64,000 bases of DNA, from positions 1-64,000 of the IMG/VR virus record IMGVR_UViG_3300009183_004297. One strand, given 5' to 3'. A program made the position numbers and the translations under genes. The notes under the pieces are model-generated. The model was not told the origin of the DNA. It ran no database searches and saw only the letters and a list, made by a program, of their open reading frames with translations. Positions 23,858 through 31,505 of the stretch are shown one piece after another (the first letter of the stretch is position 1; each line of letters starts with the position of its first letter). This DNA is from a virus.

Positions 23858-24445
23858 TTATAATATTCCGGCTGCTATTCGCAGGCTCTCTGTATATTCG
23901 TTTTTGGGTGCCTTGGTATCTACCTTGATACCAGACACTGCTTTTAGTTTGTCAATTTCTCGTTGCCCATAACGACGATCGTATTCTTCAGGTGTGTTGG
24001 GAATCACACGGTCTAGTATATCTTGGTCCAAACGGTACTCCTTGTGGTCTTGGTAGTAGCGCACACGCCAGTCGTCGATGGTCACATCAACAACGTTTTG
24101 CATGTCGTCTAGCATGCGCATGATACGTGAGCCCAGTTCAGGGGTGCGTTCTATTTCAATGAACACAATGTAGTCACCGTCGGCCATTTCGCCTGAACTG
24201 ACATCTGCGTCAATGACCCAGTCGTAGCCTTTTTCCAAGAAGTTAACAACATCATTGGCAGGGTTTTTACCACGTACTTTGAAACTGATAACAGCAACAT
24301 CCTTGTCTTCGCCAAGTTTGCTTTTGTACTCGTCGATGTGTAACTCGTCGTGTACTAGTCTAGACAAGTCACCGGCTTCCAGTCCTTCAAACAGGTGCTG
24401 GTGCTGGTACGGGCGCAGGCGGCGCTCCTGGTTGTGGTTCAGCAT
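23858..24445 (-). CDS. Hypothetical protein, about 195 aa
   Basis: Most likely start ATG 24445 (MLNHNQERRLRPYQHQHLFE) with GAGGAAA before it; an upstream in-frame ATG at 24505 lies in the preceding gene. It overlaps that gene by 59 nt. The N-terminal HQHLFEGLEAGDLSRLV is followed by an alpha/beta body (DVAVISFKVRGKNPANDVVN, GDYIVFIEIERTPELGSRIM, TIDDWRVRYYQDHKEYRLD) and a basic C-terminus. Family unknown. LFEG and GLEAG near the start fit the T4 prohead-protease site pattern, a weak hint at a virion protein. Confidence 0.6.
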   Translation of the reverse strand: MLNHNQERRLRPYQHQHLFEGLEAGDLSRLVHDELHIDEYKSKLGEDKDVAVISFKVRGKNPANDVVNFLEKGYDWVIDADVSSGEMADGDYIVFIEIERTPELGSRIMRMLDDMQNVVDVTIDDWRVRYYQDHKEYRLDQDILDRVIPNTPEEYDRRYGQREIDKLKAVSGIKVDTKAPKNEYTESLRIAAGIL

Positions 24446-24956
24446 TTTGACTTTCCTCGTTTTTGTATACATCATCATCGGCACCGGTTTCGTAGGCTGT
24501 TTCAATATCCTCGGCGCTGAGTTTTTCGTTTTCTAATTCAACACTGCCGCGATGAATTTCTTGCATGAGTTCTTTGGGCATGACTATTTCTACCAGCCAT
24601 ATGGGACTTTTGCCTAGCTTGGGCATTTTGCTACCAGGTTCATAGTCTTCAGGGCCTTTGACTTTGATTGGGAAATGCAGGTAATCTTTTTTGTAACGCA
24701 CAGCACAGTCGTAGTCTAGTAACCGCTCGCCGCCACGTGGATCTGGCATTTTTTTGTGTGGCCACATAAAAGTACAAGTGACAAAGTACTTTTCGTACAC
24801 TGGGCCTTCCACTAGCTCGCCATCTTTCCAGTGTGCAAAAGCATAAAGGTCCAATTCGTCTAGGACCCGTTCAAAATCCAGCAGGGTGTCCAAAGCACTA
24901 TCTGTCATATAGATATCTTTGGTGTTTGTAATTATGTCGTGTAAACTAGCAGGCAT
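24387..24956 (-). CDS. Hypothetical protein, 189 aa
   Basis: Soluble alpha/beta protein, MPASLHDIITNTKDIYMTDS at the start, with aromatic segments (YEKYFVTCTFMWPHKKMPDP, RYKKDYLHFPIKVKGPEDYE, SPIWLVEIVMPKELMQEIHR) and an acidic linker ending in Pro-rich PQPGAPPAPVPAPAPV. It has GATAAATA 19 nt upstream of its ATG. I do not recognise a family. It is the first gene of the left-going lysis-side unit and diverges from phoH. Confidence 0.65.
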   Translation of the reverse strand: MPASLHDIITNTKDIYMTDSALDTLLDFERVLDELDLYAFAHWKDGELVEGPVYEKYFVTCTFMWPHKKMPDPRGGERLLDYDCAVRYKKDYLHFPIKVKGPEDYEPGSKMPKLGKSPIWLVEIVMPKELMQEIHRGSVELENEKLSAEDIETAYETGADDDVYKNEESQNAEPQPGAPPAPVPAPAPV

Positions 24957-24974
24957 GATCCGTTCCGTTTAAGT

Positions 24975-24982
24975 TATTTATC
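24975..24982 (-). promoter_or_regulatory. T4-type late promoter element (leftward)
   Basis: Minus-strand GATAAATA (7 of 8), 19 nt before the ATG at 24956. It is on the left side of the 192-bp divergent region 24957-25148, the largest gene-free stretch in the window. Confidence 0.5.
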
Positions 24983-25087
24983 ACCCAACCGGATCATAAG
25001 GATAAGAGCAAGAGTGCCCAGGACAGCTTAATACTTATGATAGATTTTGGGCAAATTTAATGGGTGTTTGTACCTGGTTCAGCATCG

Positions 25088-25095
25088 CCTAAATA
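25088..25095 (+). promoter_or_regulatory. T4-type late promoter element (rightward)
   Basis: Plus-strand CCTAAATA (6 of 8, TAAATA core). It would start transcripts near 25101, giving a 48-nt leader for the phoH gene with an AAGGAG SD. Confidence 0.4.
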
Positions 25096-25148
25096 TTTGC
25101 GTGGACCATCACAAACAACCACTTAACATTACCCAAGGAGAATGCAAT

Positions 25149-25883
25149 TTGTCCAAACGCAAACAGAGAACTGCGCATCAATTAGCTGATAAAACTGATA
25201 ACACCATTAGGTTCAACAATTTTGTAGCGCAAAAGCGAACTGTTAATTTAATTCCCAAAAGTCTAAACCAAGAAACATACATAGGACTTCTCAATGATAC
25301 TCAACGCAAGATAGTATTTGCAACAGGACCAGCAGGTACAGGTAAAACAATGCTAGCAGTGCTAGCCGCAATCAAGGCCTACAAAGAAGGCGAAATACAA
25401 AAGATCGTTATAACCAGGCCCGCAGTGGGCGTGGATGATGAAAAACATGGTTTCCTTCCCGGAACAATAAACGAGAAAATGGAACCATGGACCCGTCCCA
25501 TCATGGATGTGATACTAGAGTATTACACGCCAAAGGACATAGCCAGGATGCTAGAAGAACAGACAATTGAGGTATCTCCACTAGCATTCATGCGAGGGCG
25601 AACATTCAAAAACTCGTGGATCATTGCTGACGAAATGCAGAATGCCACACCATCACAAATGAAAATGTTGCTCACCCGCTTAGGCGATGGTTCGAAGATG
25701 GTAGTCACAGGCGACACCAAGCAGGCCGACCGTAAAGATCCTGATAACGGTTTGCTAGACTTCAAAGGTCTAGTTGAACGCTACCAACATAGCAAGTACG
25801 TGGCAGGTGTTGAATTAACTGGAAAAGACATTCATCGTCATCCAGCTGTGTTGGAGGTGCTAAAGATTTATAAAGAACTATAA
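25149..25883 (+). CDS. phoH: PhoH-like P-loop ATPase
   Basis: 244 aa from TTG at 25149, chosen because CAAGGAG lies 8-9 nt upstream and the protein homology-like part begins there; an earlier open region from 25047 looks non-coding. Walker A is ATGPAGTGKTMLAVLA, then KIVITRPAVGVDDEKHGFLP and Walker B SWIIADEMQNATP, followed by GDGSKMVVTGDTKQ. This is the classic PhoH arrangement. The family is frequent in aquatic phages and in host phosphate regulons; its molecular role (RNA remodelling is proposed) is unsettled. It is on the plus strand with a radical SAM gene 18 nt downstream. Confidence 0.92.
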   Translation: MSKRKQRTAHQLADKTDNTIRFNNFVAQKRTVNLIPKSLNQETYIGLLNDTQRKIVFATGPAGTGKTMLAVLAAIKAYKEGEIQKIVITRPAVGVDDEKHGFLPGTINEKMEPWTRPIMDVILEYYTPKDIARMLEEQTIEVSPLAFMRGRTFKNSWIIADEMQNATPSQMKMLLTRLGDGSKMVVTGDTKQADRKDPDNGLLDFKGLVERYQHSKYVAGVELTGKDIHRHPAVLEVLKIYKEL

Positions 25884-25887
25884 CCCC

Positions 25888-25895
25888 ATTAAATA
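25888..25895 (+). promoter_or_regulatory. Late-type element 6 nt before a radical SAM start
   Basis: ATTAAATA (6 of 8) ends at 25895; +1 by T4 geometry is 25901, one base before ATG 25902. Confidence 0.4.
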
Positions 25896-25901
25896 CTGGA
25901 T

Positions 25902-26942
25902 ATGATCCAGTATGAACAAATCAAAGAGGTACATCTTGAGTTAAGTACCAACTGTAACGCCAGCTGTCCTCTTTGTCCTCGCAACTTCTATGGGTATCCG
26001 CACAACGGAGGATATCCCATCACAGAACTATCTCTTGAAGATGTTCAGTCTATACTCAGCCCAGAATTTTTGCAACAATTAAAAATTGTGCAGATCAATG
26101 GCAACCTAGGTGATTTTATGCTGGCACGTGATGCACTTGCTATTGTAAAATACTTTCGAGAATCAAACCCACTCCTACGAATAGATATCAGTACCAATGC
26201 TGGCGCCAGGACAGATGCATTCTGGCAAGAGCTGGCACAGTACAAACCAGTGGTACGTTTTTGCATCGACGGACTAGAAGACACTCATTCTTTGTATCGC
26301 AGAGATACACAATTCCAAACAGTCATACAACATGCACGTGTGTTCATTGAAGCAGGCGGCCATGCCATTTGGAAAATGATTAAATTTGATCACAATCAAC
26401 ATCAAATTGACGAGTGCCGCACACTGTCCTGGCAACTGGGGTTTGCAAGTTTCAACAGTGTCGACCACGGCCGCAACAACGGTCCTGTGTTTGATCGTGA
26501 AGGCAAGCATGTATATTCAATTGGCGAAACTGTGCAGTACCATGATCCTGCCACACTAATAGACTGGCGCCGACAAAGCATCAACAAACAAGAACACTAT
26601 ATTCATCAGGTGCATGAAAAAATCACATGTGACACTGTTACTAAAAAAACAATTTATATCAGTGCGGCAGGCGATGTTTACCCTTGTTGCTATCTTGGCT
26701 TCTTTCCTAGAACATACGGATCAGACCTGTACCACGGCAATGATCAAATAAAACAGTTACTAAACGGAGTAGAAAACAATGCCAAACAAAAACCACTCCG
26801 CGAATGCATAGAGTGGTTTAATGCTGTGGAAGAATCATGGCGTCAGGATTCTTTTGAGTCTGGTAGACTATGGCGATGCAATCACCATTGTGGATCTAGT
26901 TCACGACCCGCACCAGCTCAAATATCTCAGACCAGTTCTTGA
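25902..26942 (+). CDS. Radical SAM protein with C-terminal SPASM-like cysteines
   Basis: 346 aa. Motif CNASCPLC (about residues 18-25) begins the radical SAM barrel, followed by NGNLGDFML and RFCIDGLEDTHSLYRRD. The C-terminal half carries AAGDVYPCCYLGFFP and CNHHCGSSS, a SPASM/twitch auxiliary-cluster pattern. This is the usual order, unlike the other two radical SAM proteins here, which have such Cys before the barrel. Substrate unknown. The start lacks an SD, and ATTAAATA lies 6 nt before the ATG. Its last 47 bp overlap the convergent HAD gene. Confidence 0.85.
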   Translation: MIQYEQIKEVHLELSTNCNASCPLCPRNFYGYPHNGGYPITELSLEDVQSILSPEFLQQLKIVQINGNLGDFMLARDALAIVKYFRESNPLLRIDISTNAGARTDAFWQELAQYKPVVRFCIDGLEDTHSLYRRDTQFQTVIQHARVFIEAGGHAIWKMIKFDHNQHQIDECRTLSWQLGFASFNSVDHGRNNGPVFDREGKHVYSIGETVQYHDPATLIDWRRQSINKQEHYIHQVHEKITCDTVTKKTIYISAAGDVYPCCYLGFFPRTYGSDLYHGNDQIKQLLNGVENNAKQKPLRECIEWFNAVEESWRQDSFESGRLWRCNHHCGSSSRPAPAQISQTSS

Positions 26943-27483
26943 CGATAGGGTAAGGGCACTCATGCTTCATGTTGTGTCCGTGCTCTATCAGAACGCTGTT
27001 GAGTCCGTAATTGTATCCGAGGTCAGCATTCTCGGGCTTGTCTTCAATCCACCACAGTCTGCTACCACGATACGGCTCTAGTGCCGCGTGTTTGTCACTG
27101 CCTGTTTCCAGGCAAACCACGTCATCAAACACATCACCGTAGTACTTTTCCAGGTTCATACGGCGCAGTTTCTGTGCATTTTTGTCTGTTGAGAGGCTGG
27201 TTATGCACACAAACCGGTAGCCAAGTTCCTCATTCAATCTCTTCACCCAGTACACACTGTCTCTTAGTGGTGGCAGGAATCCAATGGCAGCTGATTCATT
27301 AAACAGCCGGGTAAACTTCTTGGCTTCTGTCCATGTCAGGTCATCAAACTGCTCGTGGATCTTGTAATAGTCCTTGGCATTAGGCCGTTGCACATAGCCA
27401 CGTTCTTGCATCCAGATAGCAAATGCCCATTCCCAATCCAGTAGAACACCATCGCAGTCGGTTAGTATCGTTCGATCATTCAT
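26896..27483 (-). CDS. HAD-superfamily phosphatase
   Basis: 195 aa with the four HAD motifs: DCDGVLLDW (motif I, two catalytic Asp), a VCITSL segment (motif II), an SDKHAAL Lys region (motif III) and WWIEDKPENADLG (motif IV acidic). The layout resembles small nucleotidase-like HAD phosphatases encoded by phages. Substrate cannot be told from sequence; nucleotides or sugar phosphates are usual. It converges on, and overlaps by 47 bp, the plus-strand radical SAM gene. Start ATG follows AAGGTGAT, right beside the dnaK terminator. Confidence 0.8.
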   Translation of the reverse strand: MNDRTILTDCDGVLLDWEWAFAIWMQERGYVQRPNAKDYYKIHEQFDDLTWTEAKKFTRLFNESAAIGFLPPLRDSVYWVKRLNEELGYRFVCITSLSTDKNAQKLRRMNLEKYYGDVFDDVVCLETGSDKHAALEPYRGSRLWWIEDKPENADLGYNYGLNSVLIEHGHNMKHECPYPIVKNWSEIFELVRVVN

Positions 27484-27493
27484 ATATCACCTT

Positions 27494-27522
27494 GAAAACA
27501 AATTAGGGGGCCTAAGCCCCCT
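27494..27522 (-). terminator. Rho-independent terminator after dnaK
   Basis: On the minus strand AGGGGGC-TTAG-GCCCCCT (27505-27522) forms a perfect 7-bp GC-rich stem with a 4-nt loop. It is followed by AATTTGTTTTC (27494-27504), a U-rich tail. It lies 4 nt after the dnaK stop and separates dnaK from the HAD gene. Confidence 0.85.
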
Positions 27523-27526
27523 GTTA

Positions 27527-29446
27527 TTATTTGCTGTCTTTTACTTCCGTAAAGTCAGCATCCACCACTGTTTCATCTCGGGGCTTTTCGGCCTTGGCCT
27601 GATCAGTGTCTTTTTGCTGTTGGTCCGCAGTGGCCTGTCCCACTACATCATACAACGGCATGAACTTGGGAGCAGTTGCTACCAGCGTTTCTTGAATCTT
27701 TTCAGCATCCTCACCTGCAATGGCACCACGTACTTCTGCAATGGCCTTGCTGATTTCTTCAACTTGTTCTTCGCTTAGTTTATCACCATGCTCTTTCATG
27801 TTCTTTTCAACACCCCATAGCTGATGCTCTGCGGCATTACGGGCTTCAACCAGCTCACGTTGCTTTTTGTCTGCGTCAGCATTGGCTTCAGCATCAGCAA
27901 CCATTTGCGCAATCTCAGCTTCACTCAGTCCAGAGTTGGCCTTGATGGTGATGTTGTTGCTCTTGCCTGTGACTTTGTCTTTGGCACTTACTTTCAAGAT
28001 GCCATTCACGTCCACATCAAATGTAACTTCAATCTGTGGTGTACCACGTGCGGCAGGAGGAATGCCATCCAGGCTGAACTCACCCAACAGTTTGTTGTGC
28101 TGAGCCATTTCACGTTCGCCTTGGAATACTCTGATTGTGACAGCAGGCTGGTTGTCTTCCGCAGTGGAGAACACTTGGCTACTCTTGGTAGGAATAGTTG
28201 TGTTCTTTGTGATCACCTTGCTCATGATGCCGCCCATGGTTTCGATACCCAGGCTCAGTGGAGTAACGTCCAGCAACAGAACGTCTTTGCGTCCGCCACC
28301 CAGTACATCACCTTGGATGGCAGCACCAGCGGCAACTGCTTCGTCGGGGTTCACGTCTTTGCGTGGCGCTTTGCCAAAGAAACTTTCCACGTAACCTTGT
28401 ACCATTGGCATACGTGTTTGTCCACCAACCAGCACCACATCATCAATGTCACTGGCACTTAGTCCAGCATCAATCAAGGCCTGGCGGCATGGCTCGATAC
28501 TACGTTCCACTAGATCCGTTACCAAGGCTTCTAGCTTGCTACGGCTTAGTTTGATAGCCATGTGTTTGGGGCCACCTGCATCTGCTGTGATGTACGGCAG
28601 ATTTACTTCAGTTTGCGCACTTGAGCTAAGTTCAATCTTTGCTTTCTCTGCCGCGTCCTTTAGACGTTGCAGTGCCAGAGTGTCTTTGCTTAGATCAATG
28701 CCCTGTTCCTTTTGGAACTCTTCAACCAGGAAGTTGATAATGCGTTGGTCAAAGTCTTCACCGCCCAGGAATGTGTCTCCATTGGTAGCAAGAACTTCAA
28801 ACTGCATATCGCCATCAACGTTTACAATCTCAATAACTGATACGTCAAACGTACCGCCACCTAGATCATACACCGCAATCTTGGCATCCTTCTTGGCGCC
28901 TTTGTCCAGGCCGTATGCCAGTGCGGCTGCTGTGGGCTCGTTGATGATACGCAGTACTTCAAGTCCAGCAATCAGACCTGCGTCTTTGGTTGCTTGGCGT
29001 TGACTATCATTGAAGTATGCAGGCACTGTGATCACCGCTTGGGTCACTGCTTCGCCCAGGTAGTCCTCTGCGGTCTGCTTCATCTTGCGAAGCACTTCTG
29101 CAGAGATTTGTGGAGGTGCTAGTTCACGATCTCCTGCTTTGATCCAAGCATCTCCATTGGCCGCTTCCATCAAAGTAAACGGCATCTGCTTGATATCTTT
29201 TTGCACTTCTTTGTCTTTGAACTTGCGCCCAATAAGACGTTTGGCGGCAAAAATTGTATTTTTGGAATTTGTGACTGCCTGGCGCTTGGCGCTTGCACCT
29301 ACTAGAACTTCATCATTAGCGTATGCAACAATAGATGGTGTTGTACGTGCGCCTTCTGAATTTTCGATTACTTTTGGTTTGCCGTTTTCAATAACAGCCA
29401 CGCATGAGTTTGTGGTACCCAGATCGATACCTATGATTTTAGCCAT
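27527..29446 (-). CDS. dnaK: Hsp70 chaperone DnaK, full length
   Basis: 639 aa, nearly the same length as E. coli DnaK (638). Nucleotide-binding domain: [17 protein letters not shown] at the N-terminus, [31 protein letters not shown] and [13 protein letters not shown]. The linker region [11 protein letters not shown] starts the substrate-binding domain. The lid and C-terminal tail end [13 protein letters not shown], closely like the proteobacterial EEVKDKK tail, so this looks acquired from a proteobacterial host and kept intact. It works with the DnaJ-like protein of this phage; GrpE is not seen here. Its own exact late promoter, a 5' inverted repeat and a terminator make it a single-gene unit. 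Confidence 0.97.
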   Translation of the reverse strand: MAKIIGIDLGTTNSCVAVIENGKPKVIENSEGARTTPSIVAYANDEVLVGASAKRQAVTNSKNTIFAAKRLIGRKFKDKEVQKDIKQMPFTLMEAANGDAWIKAGDRELAPPQISAEVLRKMKQTAEDYLGEAVTQAVITVPAYFNDSQRQATKDAGLIAGLEVLRIINEPTAAALAYGLDKGAKKDAKIAVYDLGGGTFDVSVIEIVNVDGDMQFEVLATNGDTFLGGEDFDQRIINFLVEEFQKEQGIDLSKDTLALQRLKDAAEKAKIELSSSAQTEVNLPYITADAGGPKHMAIKLSRSKLEALVTDLVERSIEPCRQALIDAGLSASDIDDVVLVGGQTRMPMVQGYVESFFGKAPRKDVNPDEAVAAGAAIQGDVLGGGRKDVLLLDVTPLSLGIETMGGIMSKVITKNTTIPTKSSQVFSTAEDNQPAVTIRVFQGEREMAQHNKLLGEFSLDGIPPAARGTPQIEVTFDVDVNGILKVSAKDKVTGKSNNITIKANSGLSEAEIAQMVADAEANADADKKQRELVEARNAAEHQLWGVEKNMKEHGDKLSEEQVEEISKAIAEVRGAIAGEDAEKIQETLVATAPKFMPLYDVVGQATADQQQKDTDQAKAEKPRDETVVDADFTEVKDSK

Positions 29447-29471
29447 TCTTATTCTCCTTTAACAAATGGTG

Positions 29472-29504
29472 TTGTACGCAGACCCAATCGGCATCTGCGT
29501 ACAA
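29472..29504 (-). promoter_or_regulatory. 11-bp inverted repeat in the dnaK leader
   Basis: TTGTACGCAGA (29472-29482) and TCTGCGTACAA (29494-29504) are perfect inverted copies around an 11-nt loop. It lies between the exact late promoter and the ATG, so it would be the first structure in the mRNA. The geometry recalls CIRCE-type operators of chaperone genes, but the sequence differs. It could be an operator, a stabilising 5' hairpin or a thermosensor. Confidence 0.65.
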
Positions 29505-29505
29505 A

Positions 29506-29513
29506 TATTTATA
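29506..29513 (-). promoter_or_regulatory. Exact T4 late promoter TATAAATA upstream of dnaK
   Basis: Perfect TATAAATA on the minus strand; +1 predicted near 29500, giving a leader of about 54 nt that contains the inverted repeat. Confidence 0.65.
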
Positions 29514-29538
29514 CCTGATTGTACAGGAGATCTGTGAT

Positions 29539-29940
29539 TTATGCAATAGTTTTGGAATTAATATCTTGCTTGAGCACAGCCCAGCGGTACATGGGTTCAA
29601 CTTCACGCATGAACTCCTCACCCACATCCATGCTCACAAAGTTGTACTCTTGCATGCCTTGTTCACTGTAGGTAATGTCCTCGCAGGCTTTGCTAGTGAA
29701 ACCCAGGCTACGCATCAGCGCACGGAATTCACCAATCCAGCGCGGGTCAGTATAGATGAGTCCTGTTTCGTTGCAGTTCCAAGTCTTGGTATCAAAGTAA
29801 GCACGGAGCTCACCATAATCACCGTTTTCGTAGGTGTCTGCAAGTTCCACACGAACCACAGTAACAGCCTGCTCAAATTGTGTCCAAAGACCCTGACCGT
29901 TGGTGTGAGTTTGCCAGTTGACTTTTTTACTAAATTCCAT
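29539..29940 (-). CDS. Hypothetical protein, 133 aa
   Basis: Start chosen at ATG 29940 (MEFSKKVNWQTHTNGQGLWT) because GGAG lies upstream; an in-frame ATG at 29985 precedes it. Contents: VVRVELADTYENGDYGELRA, then a Trp/Asp-rich DPRWIGEFRALMRSLGF and a C-terminal FVSMDVGEEFMREVEPMYR. Alpha/beta and soluble. No known family. It follows two other small genes with 2-nt gaps and probably shares their sigma70-like promoter at 30493-30522. Confidence 0.6.
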   Translation of the reverse strand: MEFSKKVNWQTHTNGQGLWTQFEQAVTVVRVELADTYENGDYGELRAYFDTKTWNCNETGLIYTDPRWIGEFRALMRSLGFTSKACEDITYSEQGMQEYNFVSMDVGEEFMREVEPMYRWAVLKQDINSKTIA

Positions 29941-29942
29941 TG

Positions 29943-30224
29943 TTACATACTCCAGTAGGTTTCGCTTGCAGGGTTGCAACACCAAGGGGTGTCACGATCA
30001 ATTTGAATGTCTTTGCCAGTCATCAAATTCTTCACAGTTTGCATTGTAGCATGAAACTCAATGCGGAACTGGCTGGTAGGGTACAGTTGGTATTGCAGTT
30101 CACGCACTTCTCGGCGCATTTCTGCCGCATCACGATGTTGCCAAACTGTGGTACTAAACAAACGCTCGCCAGTTTTGGTACGACGGTCTGTTTTGTAGAT
30201 GTACATGGTATGTGACTGTTTCAT
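29943..30224 (-). CDS. Hypothetical protein, 93 aa
   Basis: Basic protein with RRTKTGERLFSTTVWQHRDA and EVRELQYQLYPTSQFRIEF, ending ASETYWSM. Strong CAGGAGGT-like SD (CTCCTG complement) before the ATG. No recognised domain. Lies between two small genes in the same unit. Confidence 0.6.
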   Translation of the reverse strand: MKQSHTMYIYKTDRRTKTGERLFSTTVWQHRDAAEMRREVRELQYQLYPTSQFRIEFHATMQTVKNLMTGKDIQIDRDTPWCCNPASETYWSM

Positions 30225-30225
30225 A

Positions 30226-30462
30226 TCAAACCTCCTGAGCAGTAAGACGAGCGTCCATCATTTCGCTAAGAATGAACTTGGCAATGTTCATGTGCTTGCG
30301 AGCGGCTTCGTTACGGCCCATCGCCAGCAGTTCTTGTGCATCGCTCAGCACACCCATTGCAACCATTTCCAGTCCTGTGAAGCGAGCAGTGATGCTCTGC
30401 ATGTATTGTTCACGGATATCTTCTTGCGACATACCGTAGCAGTTGGTTTCAAATTCTGTCAT
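30226..30462 (-). CDS. Hypothetical helical protein, 78 aa
   Basis: All-helical: SQEDIREQYMQSITARFTGL, then MVAMGVLSDAQELLAMGRNE and KHMNIAKFILSEMMDARLT. AAAGGAG SD. A strong sigma70-like promoter stands upstream, so it is probably expressed early. This kind of small acidic helical protein is common among phage host-takeover genes, but no function can be assigned. Confidence 0.6.
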   Translation of the reverse strand: MTEFETNCYGMSQEDIREQYMQSITARFTGLEMVAMGVLSDAQELLAMGRNEAARKHMNIAKFILSEMMDARLTAQEV

Positions 30463-30492
30463 TTCTAGCTCCTTTTTGCTTACTATGACTAT

Positions 30493-30522
30493 AGTATAGC
30501 ATTAAACGGATTTATTGGTCAA
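30493..30522 (-). promoter_or_regulatory. Strong sigma70-like promoter
   Basis: Minus-strand TTGACC (30517-30522), 18-nt spacer, TATACT (30493-30498), each 5 of 6 against consensus. Upstream of the 30462 ATG by about 30 nt, in the 125-bp gap 30463-30587. Confidence 0.65.
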
Positions 30523-30563
30523 CCGTTTTTAGGTGCTGTAAGTCGTTGATTTTGAACAGATTT

Positions 30564-30580
30564 TTGCACTGCAAGTGCAA
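30564..30580. repeat. 7-bp inverted repeat
   Basis: TTGCACT-GCA-AGTGCAA, perfect around 3 nt, just after the stop of the 30588-30827 gene. No T-tract on either side, so it is more likely an operator or RNA element than a terminator. Confidence 0.5.
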
Positions 30581-30587
30581 GATTTGC

Positions 30588-30827
30588 TTATTTTTTAAGC
30601 AGTTTTTGGTGCAGGGCGTTCAAATAGTCCGTTTGGGCACGGAGTCTGCGTTCCAGCTGATCCATTTTTTGTTGCATGAATGCCAGCAGTTGTTCGTGGT
30701 GTTGCAGTGCTTCGCGGGTGTCTTTGAGCTCTTTGACTTGGCCCAGCAAGGTAGGACGTGGAGGAGCATTTGGGTCAACTGCACGTTTTTTCTTTTGCCT
30801 GTACTGGCGAAGCATTGCTGGGTTCAT
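30588..30827 (-). CDS. Small basic coiled-coil protein, 79 aa
   Basis: MNPAMLRQYRQKKKRAVDPN gives a strongly basic N-terminus. The rest is a coiled coil (KELKDTREALQHHEQLLAFM, QQKMDQLERRLRAQTDYLNA). It could bind nucleic acid or act as an assembly factor; that is inference. No SD; GATAAATA ends 6 nt before the ATG, which implies a leaderless late mRNA. Its ATG overlaps the cupin stop. Confidence 0.6.
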   Translation of the reverse strand: MNPAMLRQYRQKKKRAVDPNAPPRPTLLGQVKELKDTREALQHHEQLLAFMQQKMDQLERRLRAQTDYLNALHQKLLKK

Positions 30828-31147
30828 AGTATATATTTATCGTCCAACACACCAGGTACCTTGACAACCACTGTGTAGGTATCTTCTAGATAATGGCATT
30901 CGCATACATCGCCCGGTTCCATAACAATGATATCACCAGCGGTGTATTCTTGTCCGCTCATGACCACACGGCCAGCAGTGATAAGGTTTATCTCTGTTGC
31001 AATTTTATGGGTGTGGGCCGCACATGACTCGCCTTTGAGATTGGACTGATAGGCCACTTCGCAGGCACTGGTTTTGAACACAGCTTTTTCAAACTGGCCA
31101 ATGAACCAACCTCGTTCACCACTGTCACTGTGTCGTAACTTCTTCAT
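30824..31147 (-). CDS. Cupin-fold protein
   Basis: 107 aa single cupin. AAHTHKIATEINLITAG gives the HxHx(n)E first cupin motif, and EYTAGDIIVMEPGDVCECHY the second, with a Gly-Asp turn and a late His. Small cupins bind a metal and act as isomerases, dioxygenases or sugar-binding regulators; the specific reaction is unknown. It overlaps the small basic protein by 4 nt and the next upstream gene by 23 nt. Confidence 0.75.
   Translation of the reverse strand: MKKLRHSDSGERGWFIGQFEKAVFKTSACEVAYQSNLKGESCAAHTHKIATEINLITAGRVVMSGQEYTAGDIIVMEPGDVCECHYLEDTYTVVVKVPGVLDDKYIL
30834..30841 (-). promoter_or_regulatory. Late-type promoter element 6 nt before a start
   Basis: Minus-strand GATAAATA (7 of 8) inside the end of the cupin gene. 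Predicted +1 at 30828, one base before ATG 30827. Confidence 0.45.
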
Positions 31148-31505
31148 GGGGTCCCTCCTGATCTATTTCTTTTTGCAGTCGTTCCACAACGCCAGTTAGA
31201 TAGGTTGGATCTAGTTGTGCCATTATGCGAGTGATATAGTCGCTGTAGTTGGTAAAGAAGTATTCAAAGATCTCGTCAAAGGCACCTTCACTTTTGAAAG
31301 TGTTGCGTATGACTGTATGGTTGTTGAGATCTAAGATAACATGAGCAGTTTGGTCTTTGGTGCCAAGTCTGCGCACAATTTCTACCTTCTCATCCCACTG
31401 CACATTGTCAGGATTATCCATCCAGCCCTTTTGACTTGTTTTTACTCCTGGGCGTGGTTTACGAAAGTACCAGGCTACCAAATGTATGTTGTGTTTTCTA
31501 GACAT
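31125..31505 (-). CDS. Hypothetical protein, 126 aa
   Basis: N-terminal basic segment (RKHNIHLVAWYFRKPRPGVK), then WMDNPDNVQWDEKVEIVRRL, a VILDLNNHTVIRNTFKSEG strand pair, and a helical FDEIFEYFFTNYSDYITRIM tail. Overlaps the radical SAM gene by 8 nt. No recognised family. It may be a partner or substrate-related protein for the radical SAM enzyme, only by position. Confidence 0.6.
   Translation of the reverse strand: MSRKHNIHLVAWYFRKPRPGVKTSQKGWMDNPDNVQWDEKVEIVRRLGTKDQTAHVILDLNNHTVIRNTFKSEGAFDEIFEYFFTNYSDYITRIMAQLDPTYLTGVVERLQKEIDQEGPHEEVTTQ

Noticed and set aside
25142-25190. Short ORF (ATG CAA TTT) overlapping the phoH TTG start
   Set aside because: Only 15 codons; the SD is better spaced for the TTG and the longer frame carries the PhoH protein.
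30564-30580. Inverted repeat after the 30588 gene considered as a terminator
   Set aside because: No U-rich tail on either strand.
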